This document shows positions 8,597 through 18,434 of a stretch of 64,000 nt of DNA, one piece after another. Origin of the DNA: Coleofasciculus sp040219735 (GTDB taxonomy: Bacteria > Cyanobacteriota > Cyanobacteriia > Cyanobacteriales > Coleofasciculaceae); assembly GCA_040219735.1 (NCBI GenBank), contig JAVJRX010000131.1; one strand, given 5' to 3'. The translations under genes were made by a program, and so were the position numbers. Positions within the stretch are counted from its first letter, which is position 1. Every line of letters begins with the position of its first letter. The notes under the pieces are model-generated. The model ran no database searches and was not told the origin of the DNA. It saw only the letters and a program-made list of their open reading frames with translations.

Positions 8597-11383
8597 TTAA
8601 TGGGCTTGAGCTTTGAGTCGGATACTCATTTCATGGCTAACAACAACTTCACGATTTTGTCGCACCGGAATCTCAATAATAAACTCCGTTCCTTGTCCAG
8701 GAGTAGAGTGACATTGTAAAATTCCCTTATGTTTGTCTACAACAATCTGATAACTAATCGAAAGCCCCAAACCCGTCCCCTTACCAATCGGCTTAGTCGT
8801 AAAAAACGGATCAAATAACTTTAACTTCACCTCATCCGTCATCCCTGCTCCATTATCACGAATTCTCACCCGCACATAATCAACCGAGGACGCTTCTGTA
8901 CAAATCCGAATTATCGGCAAAAAATTTGTCCCATTCCGGGCGACGACTTCCTCTAACGCATCAATCGCATTACCCAGGAGATTCATAAATACTTGGTTAA
9001 GCTGGGACGGATAGCACTCAACCGAGGGTAACTCCCCATACTCTTTCACCAATACAATCTCTGGATTGTGACCATTCCCTTTCAGCCGATTTCGCAATAA
9101 AAGTAAAGTACTCTCTATCCCCTCATGAATATCCATGGGTTGCATTTGGGCTTGATCCAGACGCGAGAAATTCCGTAAACTCAACACCAAATGACGAATC
9201 CGTTCTGCGCCAATCTCCATTGAACCCAGAGTTTTGGGCAAGTCTTTGATCAAAAACTCTAGCTCAATCGCTTGGGCGTGATCTTGAATTTCGGGTGCGG
9301 GTTCAGGATAATATTTTTGATACAACCCCAGCATTTCTAATAAATCCTCGGTGTATTCTTTGGCATAGTGAAGATTACCGTAAATAAAACTGGTGGGGTT
9401 ATTAATTTCGTGAGCTACACCCGCGACTAATGTCCCTAATGTGGACATTTTTTCCGTCTGCACTAACTGTGTTTGATAGGTTTTCAGATCATGCAAGGCT
9501 TGCTTAAGTTGTTCTGCTTGCGCTGTGGCTAATGCGGCGGTTGTGCGACTATGAGCATATAATTCAGCTTGATCGATCGCACTCGATAGTTGATCAACTA
9601 CCGAAACAATTAATTCAACCTCCTGTTCACTCCAATAGCGACTTTCCCGATAGTGTTCACAAACCACGACACCAATTTTATTACTGCGAGTTTGTAGGGG
9701 TACAATTAGCAGGGCTTGTAGTCCGTCATCGAGGAAGCGATCGCGACTCTTACCATTAAGCTGGCTATCGCTAGCAATATCGTCAACCCGTAGCAACGAT
9801 TGCTGCTGAATCATTAACGGGAAATCCGGCAAAAGTTCATCCGCCGTGTTCCATTGCACTCCCCCATTCTCACTCAACTCTCCCGCCACTTCCATGGGTT
9901 CAAAACGAGGCGGGCTACTCTGGGGATGATACCACAAAAACTGGCAGCGATCGATATGTAATAAACAACAGATTTCCTTCACCGCCGTCTTCAAAATCTG
10001 TTCTAATTCCAAAGAACTGCGAATTTGACTAGACAAGCGACGCTTCAGCAGTTTTTCTTGATCTTGTAACTCACGAAATTGGGCTTCGGCTTGCAATAAT
10101 TGGTCTTGAGTGCGTTGCAACTTTTCATTCGTCGCCATCAATTGCGCCATCGCTGCTTCCAATTCACGGGACTTTTGTTCCAGTTGGCAGCTATATTGAA
10201 TCGATTGGGACACCTCTGCCAACATATCAATCACGACGGGCGAGATCTGATCACTTAACTTTTCAATTCCCAACCAAGGCTGAGGTTTAAGTCGCCCGAC
10301 ACTGGTAAAGACAATTTCAAATTGACCACCATCCAAAATCTTACCAATCCGGCAATATTTGCTCAGATGGTTATTCGTCTCAATACTAATCTTCCCTCCC
10401 GGCGTTTCAAACTGTTGCCCATAAGCCGCTTCCCGCACCAATTCCACATCAAAAGAACCCGCTTTTTCTACGGCTTGTTTCCATAGATAAACCTGGACAT
10501 ACGCCGACTCAATCGGATCACTGGTCACACGATCTTGACCATAACGTGCCTGGAAGTTCTGAACAAATTCGCGGTTTCTCTGAGTCTTAATACTTTGAAA
10601 ATAACTCCAACTGGCATAATGACCCACCGCGATACTTCCCCCAATTCGGCGCAATTCCTCTTCAGCGACACTCACGGCTAAAATAGGAATTTCCGCCGCC
10701 GTGATTCCTGCTTCTTTGTATTGTTGATAAAAGGCTAAATTACTATCCCCATTCAAGGTATTGAAGACTACATCCGGTTTAGCTTCCTTGATCCTGGCAA
10801 TCAAATCACCAAAGTCTGTCATCCCTAAAGGAACATAATCTTCCCCAGCTAAACTTCCCCCTTGTTGTTTAAGCTGCGCCTTAATTAACTTGTTCGCCGT
10901 TCGGGGAAAAACATAATCTGAACCAATTAGATAAAAGCGTTTCCCCTTATGTGCTAGCAACCAATCCACCGCTGGACCGACTTGTTGATTCGGGCAAATA
11001 CCGGTATAAAAAATGTGGCGAGAACATTCGAGTCCTTCATATTCAACCGGATACCACATCAGGGCGTTAAGTTCTTCTAAGATCGGTAAAACCGCTTTGC
11101 GACTTGCAGAAGTCCACCCGCCAAAGATTGTAGCAACTTGATCCTGTTCGATTAGCTTTCTGGCTTTAAGGGCAAATGTGGCTGATTTGGACGCGCCATC
11201 TTCGATCACGGGTTCAATCTGATGTCCTAAGACACCACCCGCTTGATTAATTTCTGCGATCGCCATAAGTTCCGCATCCTTTAACGAGGCTTCGCTAATC
11301 GCCATTGTGCCACTTAAAGAATGTAAAATACCAACACGGATCGCCGCACCAGATCTGATCACTGACTGGTTGAATTCGCTCAT
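8597..11383 (-). CDS. Soluble UrtA/AmiC-like ligand-binding - GAF - histidine kinase
   Basis: 928 residues in four parts. Residues about 12-385 match urea/short-chain-amide periplasmic binding proteins (VGILHSLSGTMAISE start, IFGGWTSASRKAVLP, ALMWYPVEYEGLE). Residues 385-460 form a coiled coil. Residues 460-620 form a GAF domain (HIDRCQFLWYHP; VPLQTRSNKIGVVVCEHY). Residues 645-920 form the kinase: phospho-acceptor His658 in GVAHEINNP, N-box NLLGNAIDALEE, DNGAGM, and GKGTGLGLSI. There is no signal peptide or membrane segment, so the binding domain should be cytoplasmic, unlike its transported relatives. No response regulator is adjacent. The likely role is intracellular sensing of urea, an amide or an amino acid; the ligand is inferred. 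Confidence 0.88.
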   Translation of the reverse strand: MSEFNQSVIRSGAAIRVGILHSLSGTMAISEASLKDAELMAIAEINQAGGVLGHQIEPVIEDGASKSATFALKARKLIEQDQVATIFGGWTSASRKAVLPILEELNALMWYPVEYEGLECSRHIFYTGICPNQQVGPAVDWLLAHKGKRFYLIGSDYVFPRTANKLIKAQLKQQGGSLAGEDYVPLGMTDFGDLIARIKEAKPDVVFNTLNGDSNLAFYQQYKEAGITAAEIPILAVSVAEEELRRIGGSIAVGHYASWSYFQSIKTQRNREFVQNFQARYGQDRVTSDPIESAYVQVYLWKQAVEKAGSFDVELVREAAYGQQFETPGGKISIETNNHLSKYCRIGKILDGGQFEIVFTSVGRLKPQPWLGIEKLSDQISPVVIDMLAEVSQSIQYSCQLEQKSRELEAAMAQLMATNEKLQRTQDQLLQAEAQFRELQDQEKLLKRRLSSQIRSSLELEQILKTAVKEICCLLHIDRCQFLWYHPQSSPPRFEPMEVAGELSENGGVQWNTADELLPDFPLMIQQQSLLRVDDIASDSQLNGKSRDRFLDDGLQALLIVPLQTRSNKIGVVVCEHYRESRYWSEQEVELIVSVVDQLSSAIDQAELYAHSRTTAALATAQAEQLKQALHDLKTYQTQLVQTEKMSTLGTLVAGVAHEINNPTSFIYGNLHYAKEYTEDLLEMLGLYQKYYPEPAPEIQDHAQAIELEFLIKDLPKTLGSMEIGAERIRHLVLSLRNFSRLDQAQMQPMDIHEGIESTLLLLRNRLKGNGHNPEIVLVKEYGELPSVECYPSQLNQVFMNLLGNAIDALEEVVARNGTNFLPIIRICTEASSVDYVRVRIRDNGAGMTDEVKLKLFDPFFTTKPIGKGTGLGLSISYQIVVDKHKGILQCHSTPGQGTEFIIEIPVRQNREVVVSHEMSIRLKAQAH

Positions 11384-11425
11384 TACTGATGTTCCCGCAA
11401 TATTCTCCCGTTAAGTGCCTAAAAA

Positions 11426-11462
11426 GGGTAGAAGGGTAGAAGGGTAAAAGGGTAGAAGGGTA
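11426..11462. repeat. 8-bp short tandem repeat (GGGTAGAA)
   Basis: Four full units and one partial: GGGTAGAA, GGGTAGAA, GGGTAAAA, GGGTAGAA, GGGTA. It lies just upstream of the histidine kinase start. The rest of the 521-bp gap 11384-11904 is AT-rich and shows no gene or RNA that I can support; it must hold the promoter of the kinase gene. Confidence 0.85.
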
Positions 11463-11904
11463 TGGTTTTTGACTCAATCACGACAGGTATAATAGACGCA
11501 CTATACAGCCGGACATGATGTCATCCTATCGTCATCTGGATTAATGATTCCATTTAAGGTTTCTCAATTCTCCGCCGTTTAATTTCAACGTTGGAAAGTG
11601 ACAAAAGCGAAACACCCTGAACACGAATCCCTGGTACTAAATAAAGCTGTATAGCGCAACGATAGGTGAAATGCCCTATTTAGACAAACGTTAAACATCT
11701 GCCCATTGCTTTTCACAATGTCCCCTTGAATACTAACCGAGTTGACCGATGGGTAATTGTATCAATTTTTACCTTTAATTAAATCGGCGACAATTCTAAT
11801 AATTAGTTACCAAAACTTTACAATATCTCACTCCCTGTTCCCTATTCTCTGACAAATGACGTAGCTTGCTTCTCCAGGGAAGCGAGTTTTGACGAAGGAC
11901 AAAA

Positions 11905-13650
11905 TTAATGCAAAACTTCCTCAATCTGGTGCTGACTCCACAGGGATTGATAAAGCCCCGGACGTTGGATCAATTCAGAGTGAGTCCCAATTTGCACAAT
12001 CTTTCCAGCATCCATGACAAAAATCCGATCAGCCGTAGCTGCGGCTGAAAGCTGGTGAGAGATAAAAATCACCGTTTTGCGGTCAACCCCTGTGGAAAGA
12101 TTCGCCAAAATTTTGGTCGCGGTTTGATTATCTACACTAGAGAGGGCGTCATCTAAAATCAGAATCGGCGCATCCATGACTAAAGCCCTAGCCAGGGCAA
12201 TTCGCTGACGTTGACCACCAGACAGAGTAATTCCCCGTTCTCCCACCATTGTTTCATATTGTTGGGGAAAATTGAGAACTTCTGAGTGAATTTGAGCTTG
12301 TTTTGCCGCCTGTTCTATCTCCGGCTGTTCACTTCCCGGAGCGCCGTAACCAATGTTATTTTTAAGACTGGTACTAAATAAAAAGCTATCTTGGGGAACA
12401 TAAGCGATCGCGGCTCTTAAATCAGGTAAGCGTATCTGAGTGACATCGTAGCTATCCAGAAATAACTGATTCGGTGCAATATTCAACAGGCGAGGCAAAA
12501 CATTCGCCAAAGTTGATTTTCCTGAACCAATCGCACCGACTATTGCCACCGTTTCACCGGGATGAATATGAAAGTCAACGGCTTGGATGGCTGGGGTTCT
12601 GGCATCGGGGAACGTATAGCTGAGGTGTTGGGCTCTTAACTCTCCCTGAATCGGTTGCACAAGCGCCATTGCATCTGGGGCATTTTTAATTTTGGGTTCA
12701 ATGGTCAAAATTGACTCCACTCGGTCAATACTCACCTCACCCCGTTGATAGGTAGTAATCGTGAATCCCAGTAAGGCGGTGGGGAAGACTAACCGTTCCG
12801 CATAAAGAACCAGGGCGACAAAATCCCCCACAGTAATCGCCCCCCTCGCGATCGCACCCGCTCCAAACCACATCAACAGGAGTAAGCTGATATAGGATAG
12901 GGCTTCAATCACTGGAAACAGGATATTGCGAGTGCTGGCTAATCCCAGATTTGCCGATAAAAGTCGTTGATTCAAACCTCGAAAGGCACGCCGTTCATTT
13001 TCTTCTTGGGCGTAAATTTTAATCAGGGAGATACCACTCATATCTTCCTGAACCAATTCGCTGAGGTTTGAGAGTTCTTCCTGAACCGCCTGTTGTTGAG
13101 TACGCAGCTTATCACTAAACAGGCGAACTGTGATCAACATGACTGGATAAACCGCCAGCGCCAAGAATGTCAGCCGCCACTCAATCGACATCATCACAGG
13201 TAGCGTCAAACCGTAGGCAAAGACAATATTGGCTAAACTCAACACCGCAAATCCGACAAGACGGCGGATATTGTCCACATCACTCGTGGCGCGGTTAATC
13301 AAATCACCCGCTGTATTCGTAGAGAAATAAGACGGTTCTAGGGTAAGCAGATGTTGAAAAATCTTTTGCTTGAGGTCAAATTCTACCTGACGCCCCACCC
13401 CAAAGATGAAGATACGCGATGCCATGCGAATCGCCCACATCAAGGATGCCAGGATAAAGATGAGTCCGACTAACTGCAACACCTGATCAAAGGCGAAGGC
13501 GATGCGGAGTTCCTCAATACTATCCCGAATCAGCAGGGGAATGTAGACCCCCACCGCGTTGACAATCAGCAGAGCCAGGATGCCTAATGATACCTGAGTG
13601 GTATGAGGGCGCAGATAGGCGAGTAATTTTTGGATACGAGAATTAGCCAT
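11905..13650 (-). CDS. ABC exporter, fused membrane and ATPase domains
   Basis: 581 residues, the typical half-transporter length. A six-helix type I exporter membrane domain (about 15-310) is followed by the nucleotide-binding domain. This has Walker A GAIGSGKST, Q-loop YVPQDSFLF, signature LSGGQRQRIALARAL, Walker B ILILDDALSSVD and H-loop FISHQL. All catalytic residues are present, so it can act as a homodimer. It resembles MsbA/LmrA/BmrA-type lipid or drug exporters; substrate unknown. It is followed about 50 nt upstream (next to the start codon) by the convergently unrelated Yip1-type gene on the same strand, which may precede it in one transcript. Confidence 0.92.
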   Translation of the reverse strand: MANSRIQKLLAYLRPHTTQVSLGILALLIVNAVGVYIPLLIRDSIEELRIAFAFDQVLQLVGLIFILASLMWAIRMASRIFIFGVGRQVEFDLKQKIFQHLLTLEPSYFSTNTAGDLINRATSDVDNIRRLVGFAVLSLANIVFAYGLTLPVMMSIEWRLTFLALAVYPVMLITVRLFSDKLRTQQQAVQEELSNLSELVQEDMSGISLIKIYAQEENERRAFRGLNQRLLSANLGLASTRNILFPVIEALSYISLLLLMWFGAGAIARGAITVGDFVALVLYAERLVFPTALLGFTITTYQRGEVSIDRVESILTIEPKIKNAPDAMALVQPIQGELRAQHLSYTFPDARTPAIQAVDFHIHPGETVAIVGAIGSGKSTLANVLPRLLNIAPNQLFLDSYDVTQIRLPDLRAAIAYVPQDSFLFSTSLKNNIGYGAPGSEQPEIEQAAKQAQIHSEVLNFPQQYETMVGERGITLSGGQRQRIALARALVMDAPILILDDALSSVDNQTATKILANLSTGVDRKTVIFISHQLSAAATADRIFVMDAGKIVQIGTHSELIQRPGLYQSLWSQHQIEEVLH

Positions 13651-13701
13651 GTTGAAAATCCTAACAATTTTTCGGCACAGACAATGGCTGATTTCTCGCG
13701 T

Positions 13702-14226
13702 TTAGGTGCCCAAAATAATCATTAGGGGCCACAGGATGAGTCCGAATAGCGCTAAGAAAGAAAGACTAAAGGTAATTGCCACACAGAGAATCGATGACAA
13801 CCAACTCAACTGATGCACCCGACGGATGGCGATCGCCAGAGTCGCAAACACGCCAACGGTAATCGCCAGAGAGAACATAGCACCTAGGGTTTGAGACCAT
13901 TGACTCGCCGCGATCGCAGGTGCAGTGAGGAGTAGGGGCCACAAGCCTTGCGCGATCGCACTCAAGCTTTCTCTACCATTCCCTTGTCCCCCGAACAATT
14001 GAGCCACCAGGTTCAGGGATGCTCCCAGCCAATACCAACCCAGCAATCCAGCAAACAGGAACAGCAAACCAAAGCCGAGGATACCCCCCACACCTAATCC
14101 CGCCGCACCTGCGGCGTTTAGCGCCATAATCAGTATGACAAGTAACCCAATGGCAATGGCGGCTTGAATGGGAGAGCGAATTTCTGAAGAGGGGCGGAAA
14201 ATAGCTGTATAAAAGGAATCCAGCAT
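13702..14226 (-). CDS. Yip1-family integral membrane protein
   Basis: 174 residues with five hydrophobic segments and little else. The spacing, the short cytoplasmic N-terminus (FYTAIFRPSSEIRSPIQ) and the Gly/Ala-rich helices fit the YIP1/DUF1282 family of membrane proteins. Bacterial members have no firm function. The gene precedes the ABC exporter on the same strand with a 51-nt gap, so the pair may be co-transcribed. A palindromic repeat lies directly upstream of its start. Confidence 0.7.
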   Translation of the reverse strand: MLDSFYTAIFRPSSEIRSPIQAAIAIGLLVILIMALNAAGAAGLGVGGILGFGLLFLFAGLLGWYWLGASLNLVAQLFGGQGNGRESLSAIAQGLWPLLLTAPAIAASQWSQTLGAMFSLAITVGVFATLAIAIRRVHQLSWLSSILCVAITFSLSFLALFGLILWPLMIILGT

Positions 14227-14257
14227 AACAAGTAATCACAGTTAGCGGTCAAAATTA

Positions 14258-14286
14258 GTAGAGACGTTCCGGCGGAACGTCTGTAC
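14258..14286. repeat. Imperfect palindrome, GTAGAGACGTTCC family
   Basis: GTAGAGACGTTCC and GGAACGTCTGTAC arms around a CGGC-like centre, one mismatch in the outer arm. It belongs to the same dispersed family as the palindrome at 1100-1127. Confidence 0.75.
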
Positions 14287-14301
14287 AAAGTCAAAAACAA
14301 A

Positions 14302-14844
14302 CTATTCCATCACCAGTAACGGTAATTTGTTCCAGTCAATCCGCTGACGAATCGTTTGATACCCTGGAATCAACTGCTGCCAAAAAGACGAGAACAACAT
14401 ATCAAACGGTTGTTGCAAAAATCCTGAAGTATAATTGCGGACTTTCGGTTCGCCTTGGATATTCGCTAACTCCGCCGTTTTTTGCAGAGCATCATAGGAG
14501 TTCCCCAAGGAATCGACTAAATTGAGTTCCTTAGCGCCTCTCCCGGTAAAAACTCGCCCATCTGCTAGCGGTTTTAACTGCTCCATCGAGATTTCCCGAG
14601 CAGCGACAATGGCATCCAGGAATTGCTGATAGGAGTCCATAACAATCCCTTGCACGATTTGCCGTTCGTCTGATGTTGTCTCTCGAAATGGAGAGAGTAT
14701 ATCTTTATATTGACCGCTTTTAATATTATCGGTTTGCACGCCAATATTATCCAACAAGGGCGAAACATTTTGGGTGCGAACAATTACCCCGATTGAACCC
14801 GTTACCGATGCGGGATTGGCAACAATATGATGGGTGGAAAAGTT
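14302..14844 (-). pseudogene. sppA: sppA relic: C-terminal part of signal peptide peptidase
   Basis: Frame continuous from about 14844 down to the stop at 14302, reading HHIVANPASVTGSIGV and then the C-terminal domain (KSGQYKDILSPF, GRVFTGRGAKELNLVDSLG). These are hallmarks of the S49 peptidase SppA, a membrane-bound serine/lysine protease that clears cleaved signal peptides. The N-terminal membrane anchor, the segment with the catalytic Lys and the SGG nucleophile Ser are absent. An in-frame TAG lies just upstream, and the only starts are internal TTG codons. The homology breaks at a 17-bp motif (14846-14862) that recurs at 55823. I read it as a 5'-deleted, inactive remnant. Confidence 0.82.
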
Positions 14845-14934
14845 CTAAGTAGTCGGACAAAATAAAACGGTACTGTATCAAGTTCTGTAAATCGCCCTCA
14901 AACTCTTGACAAATGACCAATGACCAATGACAAA

Positions 14935-17304
14935 TCATGAAACCACTTGATAATTAAAACTCAAGGTTGCCCAAGCATTCACATCCAATGCATACATATC
15001 AGAACCGATACCAAACTTATCTGGAGTAATGCTACTCGCTTGATGCAAGTCTTGTAGAATCGCCCGTGTGACTTCTAGGGGATTAAACAAATCGCCAACT
15101 CGTTCTCCCTCTCCCTTCGGACGCATGGCTGATTCTAATGCTGCGATCGCGCCTTTGAACGGAGAAGGGCTGCAAATCAGTTGCATTTCCGTCACGCCCA
15201 CAGGACCTGGAACCGTCCAATTAAAAGATGCCGATGGTTTGGGCAGAATCAGAGTTTCTCCCGGTTTAATCGCGCCACTGAGGGGCGGGGAATTTTTTTG
15301 GGACTCTAATCCTTCTGGGGAAGGGTTTTGCTGATAAAACGCGATCGCACTGCCGCTACTTTCCAAACCCAATAGCAGGAAATACAAAGGGCGATCGCTA
15401 TAATTTTCTAGACGATACTGCACCCGACTGCCAATCGGTAACCTTGGCATTGTTGCTGATCCCACAGATGGCACTGCATTACCCGCATTTTTCTTGGTTT
15501 TATCGGTACTCAACCCGGAAGCAGTGCGCCAGGTTTCCCGTTGGATGATTGTCTTAGTTTCCGGGGCGATCATTTCTAGGGACGCCCGAATTCCAAGGCG
15601 CGAGGAGCCTTCATTCGCACTCAACCGTAGCCATTTCATTGCCAATAAGGTTTTAAATTTGCCACTTAAGCGATTAACGGCTGATTTAACTGCCTCAGCC
15701 TCCTCGCCCAGACTATTAGGAATTGGGTTACGGACAATCGAAAAGAGTCCATAGCCTCCTTTAAACTTCGGTTCCGAGGTTTCTGTTGCCTGTTTTTTCC
15801 CTCTGCCAAACAAATAATCCGCCGTTTGTTCCCCAGCAACCACAACTGAAGACACTGAAGGAATACTGGCAAAGGCACTGGTTGCATCCACCCGTTCAAT
15901 GCGTTCTAAGTGAGTATCTAGGGCAATAGTCAAACCCAAATTCCGGGGCAATACTCTAATCCGTTCGCGTACCAATTGACCGACTTGCGGTTGAACATTT
16001 TCCCCGCTATTCCCACTCAGTATACGTGCCTTGGCGGTTAACCCGTCTTTGGATCGCAGTTGGAGTTGCACCGATTTAGGGGCAGGTTGGGCAGGGTTAT
16101 CTGTGGCTGGAGACTTGTCTGATTGCGACGGTGGTAAACTCAACAGTTTCTCATTGAGCAACTCTAGAACCGAATTGGGACTATAGTACTCCAGCACGGG
16201 TGCAGGTAATCCCGCTAACCATAGCTGTGCCACCTTACCATTCTCTTCAATCGCCGTAACGACTCCATCTGCCCCTAAGGGGGGATTGGGAGATAAGTAA
16301 TAGGCAAGCAAGGAATTTTGACTCTTTTGACCGATTAACTGTGGCTGTTGATTATTGCCAACGAATTGATTCACAATCCCAGCCGTTCGACTCACGCTAA
16401 TCTGAACACTGGTTGCAGCAGTGGCTTGCCAGAGATGCTGAGTTAGAGCATAGGTAAATAAACCCGCACTAAAGCCATTCCACTGCACCTCGGTTGCGGG
16501 TTGAGACGAACCCGCCGCCGCTAACACCAGTCCCGGCATTTCCATGGATTTATCTAGTAATTTCCAGGGTTTGGATGAGGCTTTGAGCCGCTGCACCAGT
16601 TGCTCTTGAAACGCCAGTTCATCGGGATTAGGCGCTGGGGCGGATTTACGGGGAGAAGAGCGGACTTTTAGACTCCCTTTGAAGACATTCACCGCTTGCG
16701 TATGACTGGTATCTAGAACTGTCGTCACCTGATCCGTCTTTAGCGATCGCAACAGCAACGCCAAGGTTTCGGCTAAAAAATCATTAGCGACGGGTTCGCC
16801 TTTTGTGGGTAATATCCCATCAACGGGTACAAAACTGTTCTGTAAGCTTACTGAAGGGTCTGCTGTCGCCTCCTGCTGAGGCATTTGCACCTGGCTACCA
16901 TAACCACTGAAGTGGAAGACAACGACATCACCCGCCTCGGCTTGTTTGGTCAGATGTTCAATAAACGCGGTTTCAATCGTCTCACGAGTGGCTTGGCTAT
17001 TCGTCAGCGTCACGATATCGTTAGCATTGAACCCAAACCGATGAATTAACAGTTCTCGTTGCAACTCCACATCCGTCACGCACCCTGCCAAAGCTGTCGT
17101 GCGCGGATACTCATTGATTCCCACCAGGAGTGCCAACTTACGTCCACCCGGTTGTGCCAGCACCTGAAAATAACGCTCCAACAGAGGCACGGCTAAACTC
17201 TTATCACCAAGGAGTGATAGTACCGTTTCACTGACTCCCAGTGCTGCCAGCCCCAAGCCAGCTTTTTGCAGGAAAGTCCGCCGATTCAGTCCCATATTAG
17301 CCAT
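14935..17304 (-). CDS. Tat-exported pseudo-orthocaspase (caspase-like p20 domain with Tyr/Ser in place of His/Cys)
   Basis: 789 residues. A twin-arginine signal (NRRTFLQKAGLGLAALG, residues 7-23) is followed by a caspase/metacaspase p20 domain from about 54 (KLALLVGINEYP). The position of the catalytic His is Tyr135 (HFSGYGSQ) and that of the catalytic Cys is Ser200 (VLDTSH), so proteolysis by the usual dyad is not possible. The C-terminal region (about 640-760) resembles the DUF4384 beta domain (SRVQYRLENYSDRPLYF). Cyanobacteria are known to encode such pseudo-orthocaspases. The likely role is regulatory or scaffolding outside the cytoplasm; that is inference. ATG at 17304, or 17295 three codons later. 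Confidence 0.87.
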   Translation of the reverse strand: MANMGLNRRTFLQKAGLGLAALGVSETVLSLLGDKSLAVPLLERYFQVLAQPGGRKLALLVGINEYPRTTALAGCVTDVELQRELLIHRFGFNANDIVTLTNSQATRETIETAFIEHLTKQAEAGDVVVFHFSGYGSQVQMPQQEATADPSVSLQNSFVPVDGILPTKGEPVANDFLAETLALLLRSLKTDQVTTVLDTSHTQAVNVFKGSLKVRSSPRKSAPAPNPDELAFQEQLVQRLKASSKPWKLLDKSMEMPGLVLAAAGSSQPATEVQWNGFSAGLFTYALTQHLWQATAATSVQISVSRTAGIVNQFVGNNQQPQLIGQKSQNSLLAYYLSPNPPLGADGVVTAIEENGKVAQLWLAGLPAPVLEYYSPNSVLELLNEKLLSLPPSQSDKSPATDNPAQPAPKSVQLQLRSKDGLTAKARILSGNSGENVQPQVGQLVRERIRVLPRNLGLTIALDTHLERIERVDATSAFASIPSVSSVVVAGEQTADYLFGRGKKQATETSEPKFKGGYGLFSIVRNPIPNSLGEEAEAVKSAVNRLSGKFKTLLAMKWLRLSANEGSSRLGIRASLEMIAPETKTIIQRETWRTASGLSTDKTKKNAGNAVPSVGSATMPRLPIGSRVQYRLENYSDRPLYFLLLGLESSGSAIAFYQQNPSPEGLESQKNSPPLSGAIKPGETLILPKPSASFNWTVPGPVGVTEMQLICSPSPFKGAIAALESAMRPKGEGERVGDLFNPLEVTRAILQDLHQASSITPDKFGIGSDMYALDVNAWATLSFNYQVVS

Positions 17305-17382
17305 CTACGCTGTTAATCTCAGCTATCAGCCTACCAGGAATAGGTTAGCGCGTTGCTAGAAAGTTTTGAGTTTTCAAGTGTG

Positions 17383-17445
17383 TAGGGGCGGGTTTAGGGA
17401 CTTTGCGCCAGCTATTGATGATAACGTTGGTTCAAAACCCGCCCT
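17383..17445. repeat. Palindromic element, TAGGGGCGGGTTT family
   Basis: TAGGGGCGGGTTT at the left and AAAACCCGCCCT at the right, about 38 nt apart. It is one of at least six copies of this inverted-repeat element in the window. Directly beside it, 17468-17487 is a perfect palindrome (AGACGTAGCA and its complement). Confidence 0.8.
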
Positions 17446-17496
17446 CATCTCCCAGACGTGCCATGGCAGACGTAGCATGCTACGTCTCTACATTGC

Positions 17497-18285
17497 TCAG
17501 ATCTGTGGCGTCTTTCGAGACGACTCCGAGTTGAGATTCAGAAAGACGCGAATGCAGTGAGCCACTTTTTTGTAGTCCCAGAACGGATCAGCATCGGGGG
17601 TTATGGCTAAATGCTTACCCGAATCCAAAACCAGAGCCACTCGCTCTATCTGGCGATCTTTGGCATCTCTAATCGTTTCTATCGTTACATCAACAATCTC
17701 GGCAAGGGGGAGTTCTATGGTTGTACCATTGAGCAAACCCCGTTGCTTTAGCATCATGCGATCGCGCACTTTATCAAAGCTCAAGGTAACGACTTTCCCC
17801 TTATGCACCGCTACGAACAACCCCACCCCGATCAATAAACTGCCAAACAGATAACTAAACCAACGATCGTCTTGCTGAACGTTCAGGGATGCCTGGTTTT
17901 GATTCATAATAAAGGCATTAATTTCAGAAGCAATAGACTCTTGCTGATTACTATCGGCGCTGTAATTGGAGGTGAAGGGAATTTCTTCGCTTCCCGTCAA
18001 CAGGACAACCCGATAAGTATCATTACTATCATTCTTCAGATTGAGATCAAGACTGACATCTCGTAAACTCTCTAAAGGAATAGTTCTAACCTCTGAGCCG
18101 ACTAACCCTGACTTAACTAATTCACAACTGCCTGTTTTTGCCCCTCGCTGACAGGTTAAGGTTGACCCACTTTGAAAGGAAATTACCCCGACTCCGACGG
18201 CGGCGAGAATACAACTCAAAAGCCACAGTAACAAAGGTTGATGTCGAATAGTCAGTTTGAGGCGATTGTACTCTACGATATCCAT
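17497..18285 (-). CDS. Conserved two-segment membrane protein, function unknown
   Basis: 262 residues. Hydrophobic segments lie at about 15-35 and 140-160. Between them is a polar domain with two cysteines (LTCQRGAKTGSCELV) that could form a disulphide on the outer side. The C-terminal cytoplasmic beta-rich part resembles a photosystem-assembly/PH-like domain (VVTLSFDKVRDRMMLKQRGLL). It lies upstream of the orthocaspase on the same strand, separated by repeats. I do not recognise a named family. Confidence 0.6.
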   Translation of the reverse strand: MDIVEYNRLKLTIRHQPLLLWLLSCILAAVGVGVISFQSGSTLTCQRGAKTGSCELVKSGLVGSEVRTIPLESLRDVSLDLNLKNDSNDTYRVVLLTGSEEIPFTSNYSADSNQQESIASEINAFIMNQNQASLNVQQDDRWFSYLFGSLLIGVGLFVAVHKGKVVTLSFDKVRDRMMLKQRGLLNGTTIELPLAEIVDVTIETIRDAKDRQIERVALVLDSGKHLAITPDADPFWDYKKVAHCIRVFLNLNSESSRKTPQI

Positions 18286-18434
18286 GCGCTTCCTGCCTTT
18301 ACCTGGAATTAGCCAACGAGCAGACTAATTTTTCTCTAGATAAAGCCTAGGATATCTTGAACACAGCAGTTTTTAGTTTAAACCATATAAATCTTAATGC
18401 CTTGAACAACGGCATAGAGGTTCCATGGCAAACA

